Part shown: positions 34,989-44,266 of the stretch, one piece after another
Position numbering within the stretch: position 1 is the first letter of the stretch
Layout of the letters: every line of letters begins with the position of its first letter
Origin: Pelagicoccus sp. SDUM812002
Lineage (GTDB): Bacteria > Verrucomicrobiota > Verrucomicrobiia > Opitutales > Opitutaceae
Assembly (NCBI RefSeq): GCF_031127835.1
Contig: NZ_JARXHX010000003.1
Coordinates: forward strand, 372,001-436,000
DNA length: 64,000 nucleotides
Reading direction: 5' to 3'
Position numbers and translations under genes: made by a program
The notes under the pieces: model-generated
Databases searched by the model: none
What the model was told of the DNA's origin: nothing
What the model saw: only the letters and a program-made list of their open reading frames with translations

Positions 34989-35879
34989 ATGAAAGACCAA
35001 AAAATCGGATTCGTCGGACTCGGCCGCATGGGCGGCAACATGGCTCGTTGCCTCAAAGACAAGGGCTACTCGGTTTCCGCTCTCTTCGATATCGACCAAG
35101 ACCTCGCCAAAGACCTCGCCTCCGAGATCGACTCCACCGCATGCAAAACGCTCGCTGAGGTGACCGCTAGCGCAGACATCATCCTAACGGTGGTCACAAA
35201 CGACTCCGCCATGGACGCCATATATTTCGGCGACGACAACCTCTTCATCGCCGCCGAGGGCAAGCTCTTCATCAACTGCGCCACGCTCACGCCTTCCATT
35301 CACGTAAAGCTCGAGGAAGCCGCTGCCAAGATCGGAGCCAAGACGCTCGAGGGCTGCATGGCATCCTCCATACCACAAGCCCGCCACGGAGAACTCTACC
35401 TTATGATTGGCGGACAAGAGGCAGAGTTCGAAGCAGCTAAGCCGCTTCTCGACGACCTGAGTAAAGCCCTCACTTATGTGGGCCCTTCAGGCAAAGCATC
35501 GGAAGTCAAAGCTCTCGTAAATATGGTCATGAACATTAACACCGGCGCCCTTGCCGAAGGCCTTGGACTGGGCGCCGCCCTTGGCATCGACCTTGAAATG
35601 CTCTGCAAGGTATTCAGCCAAACCGGAGCCAACTCCCGCGTCCTCGAGACAGATGCGGAAGACATGCTTAACCGCGACCACGACTGTTTCTTCTCCGCCT
35701 CGCACGCGGCTAAGGACTCCGGTATCGCGCTTGATTTGGGCAAGTCAAAAGGAGTATCCATGCCACTGGCCCAAGCCACGCTCGAACAATACAACAAGCT
35801 GTGCGAACTCGGGCTAGGCGAGCTCGACAAGTCAGGCATCGCTGAACTCACCTTTCCGGGCCGCAAAGGAAGCGAATAG
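34989..35879 (+). CDS. 3-hydroxyisobutyrate dehydrogenase-family oxidoreductase
   Basis: A 296-residue NAD(P)-dependent beta-hydroxyacid dehydrogenase. The Rossmann motif GFVGLGRMGGNMA is at the start. In place of the usual DAPVSGG the substrate loop reads EGCMASSIPQARHGELYLMIGG, and the catalytic Lys is in the GKASEVKALVNMVMN helix. Unlike the canonical GxxGxGxxxKxxNN, a Ser-Glu-Val-Lys spacing is used. The exact acid is unknown. The hydrolase gene follows after 22 bases, probably in one transcript. Confidence 0.88.
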   Translation: MKDQKIGFVGLGRMGGNMARCLKDKGYSVSALFDIDQDLAKDLASEIDSTACKTLAEVTASADIILTVVTNDSAMDAIYFGDDNLFIAAEGKLFINCATLTPSIHVKLEEAAAKIGAKTLEGCMASSIPQARHGELYLMIGGQEAEFEAAKPLLDDLSKALTYVGPSGKASEVKALVNMVMNINTGALAEGLGLGAALGIDLEMLCKVFSQTGANSRVLETDAEDMLNRDHDCFFSASHAAKDSGIALDLGKSKGVSMPLAQATLEQYNKLCELGLGELDKSGIAELTFPGRKGSE

Positions 35880-35901
35880 ACTAACTCAACCCCGTATTTA
35901 C

Positions 35902-36627
35902 ATGTTCGATACAGTCAAAAACAACCAAGGCGAGCGGCTGGACTGCAGCTATCAACAGGCCGACCCTCAAGCTCCATCCGAATGGCTCTACGTCCTCGGA
36001 CACGGTGTCACCGGCAATAAAGATCGCCCGATCATAGTCGAATCCGCAGCCGCCTTGAATGCAGCGGGATTCGATACACTCGCCTTCTCCTTTTCGGGAA
36101 ACGGCGACTCGGAGGGCCGGTTTGAGGATTCAAACGTCAGCAAGGAAGTTGAAGACCTTGGCTCCGTGCTCGACGCCATAGGCGACCGAAAGATCGCCTA
36201 CCTCGGACACTCCATGGGAGGCGCGGTCGGCGTTCTGAGAGCAGCGAACGATCCACGCATCCAGCGTCTAGTCTCGCTCGCAGGAATGGTCGACACAAAG
36301 AAATTCGCCCTCACTGAATTTGGCGATGAAACGCCTGACCAAGGCCTCATGTGGGATGAAGAAAGTTACCCGCTCAGCCAAGCCTTCATGACCGATCTCT
36401 GTGAAACGGTCGGAAGCGTCATTGAGGCCGCAAAGCGAGTATCCATTCCTTGGCTACTATTGCACGGTACGGAAGACGACGTCGTCCTCATCGAAGACAG
36501 CGAATCCATCGCCGCACTTTCAAAGGAAGAGGTCACCTTTAAAAAAATAGAAGGAGCAGACCACTCGTTCGACGGAGCTCGAGAAGTGGCCACCCAAGCC
36601 CTCACAAATTGGGCCTTGAAAGTCTAG
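35902..36627 (+). CDS. Alpha/beta hydrolase
   Basis: A 241-residue serine hydrolase. Motifs: GHGVTGNKDRP (oxyanion region), FSFSGNGDSEG, nucleophile Ser in YLGHSMGGAVG, Asp in LLHGTEDDVV and His in EGADHSFDG. The pattern fits the small peptidase/acyl esterase group. It probably shares a transcript with the dehydrogenase upstream. Substrate unknown. Confidence 0.85.
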   Translation: MFDTVKNNQGERLDCSYQQADPQAPSEWLYVLGHGVTGNKDRPIIVESAAALNAAGFDTLAFSFSGNGDSEGRFEDSNVSKEVEDLGSVLDAIGDRKIAYLGHSMGGAVGVLRAANDPRIQRLVSLAGMVDTKKFALTEFGDETPDQGLMWDEESYPLSQAFMTDLCETVGSVIEAAKRVSIPWLLLHGTEDDVVLIEDSESIAALSKEEVTFKKIEGADHSFDGAREVATQALTNWALKV

Positions 36628-36730
36628 CAATCCACCAGATAGGGCAGCTTCTTTATAACTTCCCCCACTTGCCATTTCAACCTACGGTTAATCGATCCAG
36701 CGGTAGGAAGCGGCCTTGCGCCGCCATCAG

Positions 36731-37636
36731 CTAGAACCCTTCGGGATTTGCGACGAACTTACCTCGGCATGCTTTCAGGTAGTTTAGAGCATGCACCTGA
36801 CCGGACATTTCCAATTCGCCATTATAGATCGGATCGTGCCAGCCCTCGATGTCGATCGTACCCTTGTATCCACCACGACGCAGTTCGCTGATGATGTCTG
36901 TCCAGTTACTGTCTCCAAATCCTGGATGCCGATGTTCCGAGAACGGCTTAGGACCTTCCACCCCAAACTCCCTTATCACCTCCGGGTAGTTGCTAGCGTC
37001 CTTGCCATGAACGTGAAAGACTTTGTCGACCCATTTGCGTAGCTGCGGCATAGGTTCGATCAATTGCCCCATTTGATGGCAAGGCTCCCATTCCAGACCG
37101 ACGTTCTCTGCTGGAAGGGCATCGAACATCATTTCCCAAGCCGTGGGATTGAAAGCGATATTCCAGTCTCCCCGTTCCCACGAGCCGCCCATCGGACAAT
37201 TCTCGAAGGCTATCTTGACGCCCTTATCCGCAGCATGCTTTGATAACTCTCCAAAAACCTCCACGTAACGTCCAATCGAATCCGGCACCGGCACATCCTT
37301 CACCCTGCCGGCAAAACCACAGACGATATCCGTCCCGAATAGGTGAGCATTTTCGATACACTGTCGCCAACCTTCCCGCGTCTGCTCGTCCAACTCCGAA
37401 TCGCCTAATGGATTTCCATAGATCCCCAGTGTCGACACGATGGCATCGCTACCGTCCAGAGCTTTCTCCGTATCTTGAGCGAGCTTCTCCAGACTGACTC
37501 CAGCTAGGGTCTGCCAGAAGTTTACTTGGAAGCACTCGAACCCGTGCGGCAAAATCGCTTTAATGTAATCTGGCGTGAGTTCACCTTTCCCGGTCAAAGT
37601 TCCAATTCGTATATCGTATTCGGTGTTTACGGACAT
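36731..37636 (-). CDS. Sugar phosphate isomerase/epimerase (xylose isomerase-like TIM barrel)
   Basis: A 301-residue AP-endonuclease-2/xylose isomerase-like TIM barrel enzyme. Metal-ligand segments are visible: IAFENCPMGGSW, GLEWEPCHQMGQL, VFHVHGKDA and IDIEGWHDP. The ATG at 37636 begins MSVNTEYDIRIGTLTG. It follows the Gfo/Idh gene by 26 bases, forming a two-gene catabolic unit that probably handles an inositol- or sugar-type substrate (inference). Confidence 0.85.
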   Translation of the reverse strand: MSVNTEYDIRIGTLTGKGELTPDYIKAILPHGFECFQVNFWQTLAGVSLEKLAQDTEKALDGSDAIVSTLGIYGNPLGDSELDEQTREGWRQCIENAHLFGTDIVCGFAGRVKDVPVPDSIGRYVEVFGELSKHAADKGVKIAFENCPMGGSWERGDWNIAFNPTAWEMMFDALPAENVGLEWEPCHQMGQLIEPMPQLRKWVDKVFHVHGKDASNYPEVIREFGVEGPKPFSEHRHPGFGDSNWTDIISELRRGGYKGTIDIEGWHDPIYNGELEMSGQVHALNYLKACRGKFVANPEGF

Positions 37637-37662
37637 TTCTAATTTCAGGGTATCGTTAAAGA

Positions 37663-38706
37663 TCAAAGTGCAACCGTCTTGTCGTTTCGATCCGACTCGA
37701 AGCATGCGTCTAGAACGCTTTGGATAGCAGCGCCGCGTGCGAAGTCAGGCTGATCCTGCACGCCGGTCTCGACCGCCAAAATAAACCGTTGGAAGTTTGA
37801 AGGCGTAGCTCCGCAATCCAGCTTTTCCCAAGGCATCGACTTGCGTCCTAGGATGCGGCTGATTTTCAAAGTCGAGTAACTTTCATCCAGATCGATCTCG
37901 ATGGAGGCCATGTCACCATAGAGGTTGAGGCGCAGCGAATTCGAATGAGGCTGTGCCCAGCGAGTCGTGTGGATCGTCGCCAAGGCACCATTACTGAACT
38001 CGGCCGTGATAATTGCCGAATCATTCGCATCCAACTCGTATCCACCCATCAAGTTGTTTTCCCCTTTGTCGAAGGTCTTGAGCTTGCAGTTCACGGATCG
38101 ATAGGATCCCACAGGCATGCCAGCGAAGTCCAAGATGTGCACACCAATATCACCCAGCACGCCCATGCTACCTGCTTTGGTGGACAGTCGCCACAGCCAC
38201 TGCGGGCTCGTCTCCCAAAAGCCCCAATCATCCTGGGCCAACCAACCTTGAAGGTAGTGGGCATGAACATGACGAATCGTACCCAGTTCACCACTACGGG
38301 CTAACTTAGAAGCCATCTGGATAGCGGAGCTATTACGGTAGGAAAAGTTCACCATGTTGATCACTCCAGCCGCCTCGGCTGCGGTGCTCATCTCATGCGC
38401 ATCTTTGGCACACAGGGCGAGCGGCTTTTCACAAAGCACATGCTTGCCAGCTGCGATCGCTTTGAGAGTCAAAGGATGGTGAGCCGCGTCCGGAGCCACA
38501 ATGGTAACCGCGTCGCAATCGACCTCCTCAAAAAGTCGATCCACATCCGTGTATCGTGCTTCGAGCCCGAATTTCTTTCCGAATTCGCACACTCGTTTCT
38601 CGTCGATATCGCAGGCCGCCACTACTCGACAACCCTCGATCTTTTGGAAGGACTCCACCTGATGGTGGGCCATTCCACCCGTGCCGATTACAGCCAACTT
38701 AACCAT
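37663..38706 (-). CDS. Gfo/Idh/MocA-family oxidoreductase
   Basis: A 347-residue NAD(P)-dependent sugar or cyclitol dehydrogenase. The N-terminal Rossmann motif is VIGTGGMAHHQVESF; the catalytic Lys is in CEKPLAL. The C-terminal Gfo/Idh domain contains GDIGVHILDFA. ATG 38706 starts right at the conserved N-terminus. It is divergent from the FadR-type regulator, with two operator-like palindromes between them, so it is a likely target of that regulator. Confidence 0.9.
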   Translation of the reverse strand: MVKLAVIGTGGMAHHQVESFQKIEGCRVVAACDIDEKRVCEFGKKFGLEARYTDVDRLFEEVDCDAVTIVAPDAAHHPLTLKAIAAGKHVLCEKPLALCAKDAHEMSTAAEAAGVINMVNFSYRNSSAIQMASKLARSGELGTIRHVHAHYLQGWLAQDDWGFWETSPQWLWRLSTKAGSMGVLGDIGVHILDFAGMPVGSYRSVNCKLKTFDKGENNLMGGYELDANDSAIITAEFSNGALATIHTTRWAQPHSNSLRLNLYGDMASIEIDLDESYSTLKISRILGRKSMPWEKLDCGATPSNFQRFILAVETGVQDQPDFARGAAIQSVLDACFESDRNDKTVAL

Positions 38707-38927
38707 ATAGCAGCGAAACTCGCAGGCTTTCTTGCTCAGCACAATTGATTTCTTTCCCAGACCCTCGAGACACATCTCGGTCAACTAAACTCGGCTAAAT
38801 CCATTCAACTCGCCTGCGGGTTACCCCTAATCGCTTAACCGTATTCGCTTTCGTAATACTATCCGTGATCCCCCCAACTCCTCCAAGCCACTTCACCCCG
38901 TCCTGCTCCTTGACAGGAAAGTTAAAG

Positions 38928-38958
38928 TGGTCTGGCCTCTTTACTAATGGTCTGACCA
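38928..38958. promoter_or_regulatory. Paired FadR-type operators
   Basis: TGGTCTGACCA at 38948-38958 is a perfect 11-base palindrome and TGGTCTGGCCT at 38928-38938 a near copy; centres are 20 bases apart, two helical turns. Both fit the TnGTnnnACnA pattern known for FadR-subfamily GntR regulators, the second with two mismatches. They lie 40 bases before the regulator ATG and about 220 from the Gfo/Idh start. Confidence 0.75.
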
Positions 38959-38998
38959 CTATATTATACCACGTAGTTTGAAAAAAACGCTTTTATCG

Positions 38999-39676
38999 AT
39001 GAAACCGACAACACGATTTGGACGCATCGACACGGTCACACAAGTATTGCGGGAAGAATACTCAGGACCGGAACGTGATTGGCTGCCACCCGAGCGCGCT
39101 TTGGCAAATGAGTTGAAAGTGAGCCGCCCCCTCCTTCGTGAAGCCATCAAACGGTTGCAGATGCAGGGATACCTCGAGCCCATACATGGAGTTGGAGTAA
39201 AGGTTGTTCATCATCCGACAGCTCCGATCAAAACGCTTCTGGAGAACGAGATTTCATCGGTTCTGGACCAAAAGCGGCAATTCGCGGAGCTGCGATGCTT
39301 AGTCGAACCGCAAATCGCGGCTTGGGCGGCCCTCAACGCAGCTACCGATCCTAAAACCGTGATTCGCTTGCGTTCAATTCACGTCCGAATGCGAACTGCA
39401 CCTACTTACGAGGATAAGGTGACGTTCGACATCGACTTCCACCGCACGCTCGCAGAGCTCGCCCAAAACCAAGTACTCTCGCTCATGCTGTCAGCCGTAG
39501 CCGATATTGAACTACAAAGTCGCACCCACACCCTCGCGGCAGTCGGCGTGAACGTTGCTCTACATCAGCACGAATCCATCCTCATCGCCATCGAAAGCGG
39601 CGATGCCGCGACCGCCAAGAATGCTATGCAAACACACGTGAATGCCGCAAGTGAAGCCCATCTTGCCTCCGACTAA
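38999..39676 (+). CDS. GntR-family regulator, FadR subfamily
   Basis: A 225-residue repressor or activator. The N-terminal winged helix reads LPPERALANELKVSRPLLREAIKRL, and the C-terminal all-helical FCD ligand domain has Asp, His and His positions that usually bind a metal (for example DIDFHRTLAEL and LHQHESILIAI). The ligand is probably the substrate of the adjacent pathway, such as glycolate or another hydroxyacid, by analogy with GlcC and LldR. The start is ATG 38999; a TTG 21 bases upstream is possible. The glycolate oxidase-like gene follows after 12 bases. Confidence 0.9.
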   Translation: MKPTTRFGRIDTVTQVLREEYSGPERDWLPPERALANELKVSRPLLREAIKRLQMQGYLEPIHGVGVKVVHHPTAPIKTLLENEISSVLDQKRQFAELRCLVEPQIAAWAALNAATDPKTVIRLRSIHVRMRTAPTYEDKVTFDIDFHRTLAELAQNQVLSLMLSAVADIELQSRTHTLAAVGVNVALHQHESILIAIESGDAATAKNAMQTHVNAASEAHLASD

Positions 39677-39688
39677 TTTTATAACTCG

Positions 39689-41056
39689 ATGCGCGACCAA
39701 CTCGAAAAACTCCTTCGCCCCGAACAAATTCTTACCGAGCGCGAAGACCTTATTCCTTACGGATTCGACGGTACCGCTATGCTCAAGGAAAAAGCGATAG
39801 CAGTCGTTTTTCCTGAAACGGTCCAGGAAGTCGCCTCACTCGTAAAGTTTGCCAAGGCTCACAAAACACCGATCGTCACTCGTGGTTCTGGCACCGGTTT
39901 ATCTGGCGGATCCATACCTGTAGCGAATGGTATCGTCGTATGCTTGGTGCGGATGGACCGTATCCTCGAGGTAGATACACGCAATCTAACCCTCATGGCG
40001 GAAGCAGGTGTTCTCACTCAGGCGATCGACGATGCAGCAGCTGCAGAGGGACTCATCTACCCGCCGGATCCCGGTTCCATGAAGATCTCCACCATCGGAG
40101 GAAATGTTGCCAACAACTCGGGCGGACTACGGGGACTCAAATATGGAGTCACTCGAAACTATGTAATGGGGATGGAAGTCGTCCTTCCAGATGGAGAAAC
40201 CGCCTGGCTTGGGAACAAATGCGTCAAGGATGTTGCAGGTTATTCGCTGAAAGACCTCTTTATCGGATCCGAGGGCACGTTAGGGATTGTAACGAAAGTA
40301 CTACTACGTCTCCTCCCTCGGCCGCAAGCAAGGAAAACGCTTCTGGCAACGTTCAACGATATCGAACAAGCGGCTCAAACAGTATCCGATATCATTGCAG
40401 CTAAGATAATTCCTTGCACCCTAGAATTTCTCGACCAAACGACAATACGGTGCGTGGAGGACTTCGCGAAAATCGGGCTTCCAATCGAGGCGAAGGCCCT
40501 CCTGCTTATGGAAAGCGATGGTCCTCTTTCAGTGGTTACGGAAGAAACAAGGCGCATGCAGGAAATCGCTGAAAAAAACCATGCCATCAGCCTTCGCCTC
40601 GCCGCTAACAACGAGGAGGCCGTCCAACTCGCAACCGCTCGCCGGTCCGCTTTTTCCGCGCTCGCTCGCATCCGTCCTACCACAATTCTGGAGGACGTCA
40701 CGGTTCCGCGAAGCGAACTAGCATCAACCGTGCGTTTCATCGAATCGGTCGCCCAGAAGCACCACTTGACCATCGCTAACTTCGGACACATGGGGGACGG
40801 AAACCTACACCCGACCTTCCTTACCAACGAGCGCGACGTGGAGGAGGTCGAACGAGTCGAATTGGCCATGGTCGAGATTTTTGAATACACGATAGCTGTT
40901 GGTGGTACGATCACCGGAGAGCATGGAGTCGGCCTAGCCAAAAAAGCGCAACTCACAGCCCAGTTCGCCGACGCTTCGTACCCTCTGCTGCAAAGTATTA
41001 AGCGCAGCATCGACCCTGACAATTTGCTCAATCCAGGTAAACTCTTCGACGTCTAG
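39689..41056 (+). CDS. glcD: FAD-linked oxidase, glycolate oxidase GlcD-like
   Basis: A 455-residue flavoprotein of the vanillyl-alcohol-oxidase superfamily. FAD-binding motifs: TRGSGTGLSGGSIP, PPDPGSMKISTIGGNVANNSGG and FIGSEGTLGIVTKV; the C-terminal segment has FGHMGDGNLHP and GTITGEHGVGLAKK. The family oxidises 2-hydroxy acids such as glycolate or D-lactate and passes electrons to GlcF. The regulator upstream and GlcF-like downstream support this role. No GlcE is present. Confidence 0.92.
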   Translation: MRDQLEKLLRPEQILTEREDLIPYGFDGTAMLKEKAIAVVFPETVQEVASLVKFAKAHKTPIVTRGSGTGLSGGSIPVANGIVVCLVRMDRILEVDTRNLTLMAEAGVLTQAIDDAAAAEGLIYPPDPGSMKISTIGGNVANNSGGLRGLKYGVTRNYVMGMEVVLPDGETAWLGNKCVKDVAGYSLKDLFIGSEGTLGIVTKVLLRLLPRPQARKTLLATFNDIEQAAQTVSDIIAAKIIPCTLEFLDQTTIRCVEDFAKIGLPIEAKALLLMESDGPLSVVTEETRRMQEIAEKNHAISLRLAANNEEAVQLATARRSAFSALARIRPTTILEDVTVPRSELASTVRFIESVAQKHHLTIANFGHMGDGNLHPTFLTNERDVEEVERVELAMVEIFEYTIAVGGTITGEHGVGLAKKAQLTAQFADASYPLLQSIKRSIDPDNLLNPGKLFDV

Positions 41057-41081
41057 CCCACGAAGGAACTCAAGCCAACGC

Positions 41082-42404
41082 ATGCTATCCGCAAAAAACT
41101 TCCTCAAAGAGCTCGACTACTCTGTCCTCCAGCAATGCATGCACTGCGGTATGTGCCTACCGGTTTGCCCCACCTACACCACGACCAAAAAAGAGCGGAA
41201 CAGTCCACGCGGGCGTATCTCCCTGATGCGAGCAGTCGCTGACGACGAACTTCGAATCAGCGAGGCTTTCGGCGAGGAGATGTATTACTGCTTGGGCTGC
41301 CTCGCCTGCACCACGGCATGCCCAGCTGGTGTAGACTATGCAAATCTCTTCGAAAACGCTAGAGCGCAGGTCGAGGAAGAAGGCATCCTTGATACCCCGG
41401 AGCGCAGCTTTTGGCGTTGGTTGACACTAAAAGTCCTCTTCAGTCATCCCCGTCTTCTTCGCGCCTCGGGACGTCTCCTTTACCACTATCAACAGCTGAA
41501 GCTTGACGAACTCATTAGGAAATCAGGCCTCCTCAATTGGATCGTGCCCGAGCTCGCTAAGCTCGAGCCGATGACGCCCAAAATCTGTCATTGCTTTTCC
41601 GATACAATTATCAAGGAACGCGAAATCCCAAGAGAATCGAGATACAAGGTCGGCTTCCTGTCCGGTTGCGTGCAGGATCTAGCGTTTTCCGATGTAAATC
41701 GCGACACGGTAGATGTGCTTCTCGCCAACCGATGCGAAGTCGTAACCCCTCGAGTTCAACCCTGTTGCGGATCCCTGCACGGACACAACGGAGCCCACGA
41801 ACTCGCCAAGGACCTCGCTCGAAAAACGATCGACCAGTTCGACGACCTTGGCTCGTTCGACGCCATCATCTCAAACGCTGGCGGCTGCGGCTCGCATCTC
41901 AAACATTACCACCGCCTACTGGCCGACGATCCCGACTACGCCGAGAAAGCAAGCCTCTGGGATAGCAAACTCAAGGATATCCACGAATTCCTTACTATGA
42001 TCGAGCGAGTCCCTTTTCCCAGTACGGCAGGGCAACAGAACGTCACCTACCACGATTCCTGCCACCTTTGCCACGGTCAAAAGATCAGCCAACAGCCACG
42101 AGACCTGCTGAAATTGATTCCGGGACTTAAGTTTGAAGAACTCCCTGAAGCGAACCACTGCTGCGGAAGCGCGGGGATTTACAATATCACGCAGCCCGAG
42201 GAATCGCAGCGCCAGCTCGACCGAAAACTAGACCAACTTGCCAAGACGCGATCGGAAACCGTAGCGACCGCAAACCCCGGCTGTCACCTGCAAATCCAAA
42301 ATGGTATCAACGGCCGCCAACTCGAGAAGCGGGTCGCCCACCCTATCACGCTGCTAGCGGAGGCCTACCGATCCCAAGCCTCTGAGTCTCTTCCAAAACG
42401 ATAG
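41082..42404 (+). CDS. glcF: Glycolate oxidase iron-sulfur subunit GlcF-like
   Basis: A 440-residue electron transfer subunit. Two 4Fe-4S motifs: CMHCGMCLPVC and CLGCLACTTACP. Two C-terminal CCG domains follow (VQPCCGSLHGHNG and NHCCGSAGIYN). It starts 25 bases after the glcD-like stop and probably passes electrons to the membrane quinone pool. The substrate is inferred from family and context. Confidence 0.92.
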   Translation: MLSAKNFLKELDYSVLQQCMHCGMCLPVCPTYTTTKKERNSPRGRISLMRAVADDELRISEAFGEEMYYCLGCLACTTACPAGVDYANLFENARAQVEEEGILDTPERSFWRWLTLKVLFSHPRLLRASGRLLYHYQQLKLDELIRKSGLLNWIVPELAKLEPMTPKICHCFSDTIIKEREIPRESRYKVGFLSGCVQDLAFSDVNRDTVDVLLANRCEVVTPRVQPCCGSLHGHNGAHELAKDLARKTIDQFDDLGSFDAIISNAGGCGSHLKHYHRLLADDPDYAEKASLWDSKLKDIHEFLTMIERVPFPSTAGQQNVTYHDSCHLCHGQKISQQPRDLLKLIPGLKFEELPEANHCCGSAGIYNITQPEESQRQLDRKLDQLAKTRSETVATANPGCHLQIQNGINGRQLEKRVAHPITLLAEAYRSQASESLPKR

Positions 42405-42467
42405 CCAGTAACATCGTTCGCCGACAACCTGCGTCTGAAGCTCCCAGGACGAAGTCTTGAGAGAATC

Positions 42468-43067
42468 CTAGGGTTCCAACGGCTCCTCTACAAAAGCTTC
42501 CTCAGCGGGCGTTTCGAAGTGGTTGTTCAATTCCCTCATCATCTCGGAGAGAGTGTCCTCCATCGTTTTCACGAACACTTCTTCCGTACGCTCGTAATTG
42601 CTCATCATATTCGGGGTTTCCCGACTTCTGAAAGATCCGAGTGTATTCACCTCACCATACCGTTCAAGTCTGGCTCGAATCACAGCAGTGATCTCACCCA
42701 TCCTATCTTGCTCCCATCTGGTAGCGAAAATATCAAGCAACGGTCCGTCGCCTGGCTGCTCTCGCTCGCCTAGGAGGTGGACATTCACCGGCAAACGATA
42801 CAACTGCACGAGTGACCCCATAGAGTTGAGGTACTGTCGAAAACGACGGTCCTTTGTAGAGTCGGCTATATCAGGAAAACGCTGCTCGAGCATCAGATCC
42901 GAGGCGATAGTCATACGCACATACAAGGTCTCTCCTGGCTCCAAGAATATGAAAGTATCGCTATCAGGCTTCTCCTGAAACGTTTCGCATCCCGCGATCA
43001 GGAACAAAACTGCGAGCGAGCATAAATGACCTAGGGACAATTTGGTATACTTCTTTGATGACGGCAT
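42468..43067 (-). CDS. Putative lipoprotein of unknown function
   Basis: A 199-residue protein with a lipoprotein signal (lipobox LIAGC, Cys at about 27). The mature part has no membrane segment; it contains FIFLEPGETLYVRMTIASDLML and a coiled, acidic C-terminus. I do not recognise a family. It is convergent with glcF. Confidence 0.65.
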   Translation of the reverse strand: MPSSKKYTKLSLGHLCSLAVLFLIAGCETFQEKPDSDTFIFLEPGETLYVRMTIASDLMLEQRFPDIADSTKDRRFRQYLNSMGSLVQLYRLPVNVHLLGEREQPGDGPLLDIFATRWEQDRMGEITAVIRARLERYGEVNTLGSFRSRETPNMMSNYERTEEVFVKTMEDTLSEMMRELNNHFETPAEEAFVEEPLEP

Positions 43068-43335
43068 AACATACGTTGGGTACGCGCAAACTTCGAACCC
43101 AGTTGCATGAGTTCAAAACAATCTCTGTTCGCACTAGATTAGCTAAACAACTTTCCCCCGTTACGCGAACCGCCAAGCAACTACTCGCCAGAGGTTGCTT
43201 CCTCTGAGTGCGACCCGTCCTTCGTAAACTAGGGTCAAAGGGAATCAAACCCAGTGGATCTAAACCTCCGCACCTACTGGATCGCCCTGCCTCGGAGCTT
43301 GCTCCCATTCCTGCATTCGATCATCACTCCGCTCC

Positions 43336-44067
43336 ATGCCCCGCAAACCATACGACTGGCAACTCCCTCCCGAAATAGAGTCTCGGCTCAGCGAGGACTC
43401 TTACGGTCCGCAGAGAGCCATTTCCGAAGCCGAACACCTTCTGCTCGTCTTACACCGTCCGCCCAACGAGGACGACCTACGGCGCGAGCACATCCTCTTC
43501 CTCCTTACGCCTGACGAAAAGCTGCTTTGTAACGGTAGCCCTGATGGAATCCCCAAACTTGACCAACTGATCTCCGACTACCGGACCCGCTGGGAAGAGC
43601 TGGAAAACCGCTACAAGCTCGACTCCGGAGCCTCTGAGCTCTTCGACCTTATCGAGGCTGTTACTCCGCTCAAGCGCTCCTCCGCAAACATGGCCAATGC
43701 CATCCAAAAGGCCCGCGAGTTGAGCAAAGACTACCGGTACTTTATCGGAGTTCGAGACGCGGCCATGGATGTCTCCCGCGCCTTTGAAATCCTCCTAGCC
43801 GATCTTCGAGCCGCCCTCGATTTCCGTATCGCCCAAAAAGCGGAACAACAGTACGTGCGCTCGGAAGAAATCGCTGCTGCCCAACATAAGCTAAATGTAC
43901 TGGCGGCATTCACATTTCCAGTTATGGCCTTCGCGACCCTACTCGGCATGAACCTACAGCACGGATTTGAGAAACAAAGTCCCTTCATCTTCTGGGGGGT
44001 GCTAACGGGTGGCGTCCTCATCGGCGTTTTCGTTAGGAGTTGGATACTGCGGAAACCGAGGTCTTAG
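43336..44067 (+). CDS. Short CorA-like membrane protein with GMN motif
   Basis: A 243-residue protein. A soluble N-terminal part (about 1-75) and a long helical region lead to two C-terminal membrane segments (about 193-210 and 220-238). The first ends with LGMNLQHG, which carries the GMN signature of CorA-type magnesium/cobalt channels. The usual acidic loop after GMN is reduced, and the protein is about 70 residues shorter than typical CorA. It may be a divergent channel or a non-transporting relative. Confidence 0.65.
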   Translation: MPRKPYDWQLPPEIESRLSEDSYGPQRAISEAEHLLLVLHRPPNEDDLRREHILFLLTPDEKLLCNGSPDGIPKLDQLISDYRTRWEELENRYKLDSGASELFDLIEAVTPLKRSSANMANAIQKARELSKDYRYFIGVRDAAMDVSRAFEILLADLRAALDFRIAQKAEQQYVRSEEIAAAQHKLNVLAAFTFPVMAFATLLGMNLQHGFEKQSPFIFWGVLTGGVLIGVFVRSWILRKPRS

Positions 44068-44266
44068 GATGCTAAAACTTGTTCAAATATATCACCTTTT
44101 TGGATACACCTTGACTCCGAGGAAGCTGAAATAACAACCGCTTCTTGGAAAGCCTGCCTCTACTTCCCGCGCGAGATGGTAAGGGTGTCGGCAGCAAACC
44201 TGCTCCCCCGCAACGCGTCACCTGATTCGCGTTCCATTTTTTTATCGCTCCATTGGAAGCGATTCT

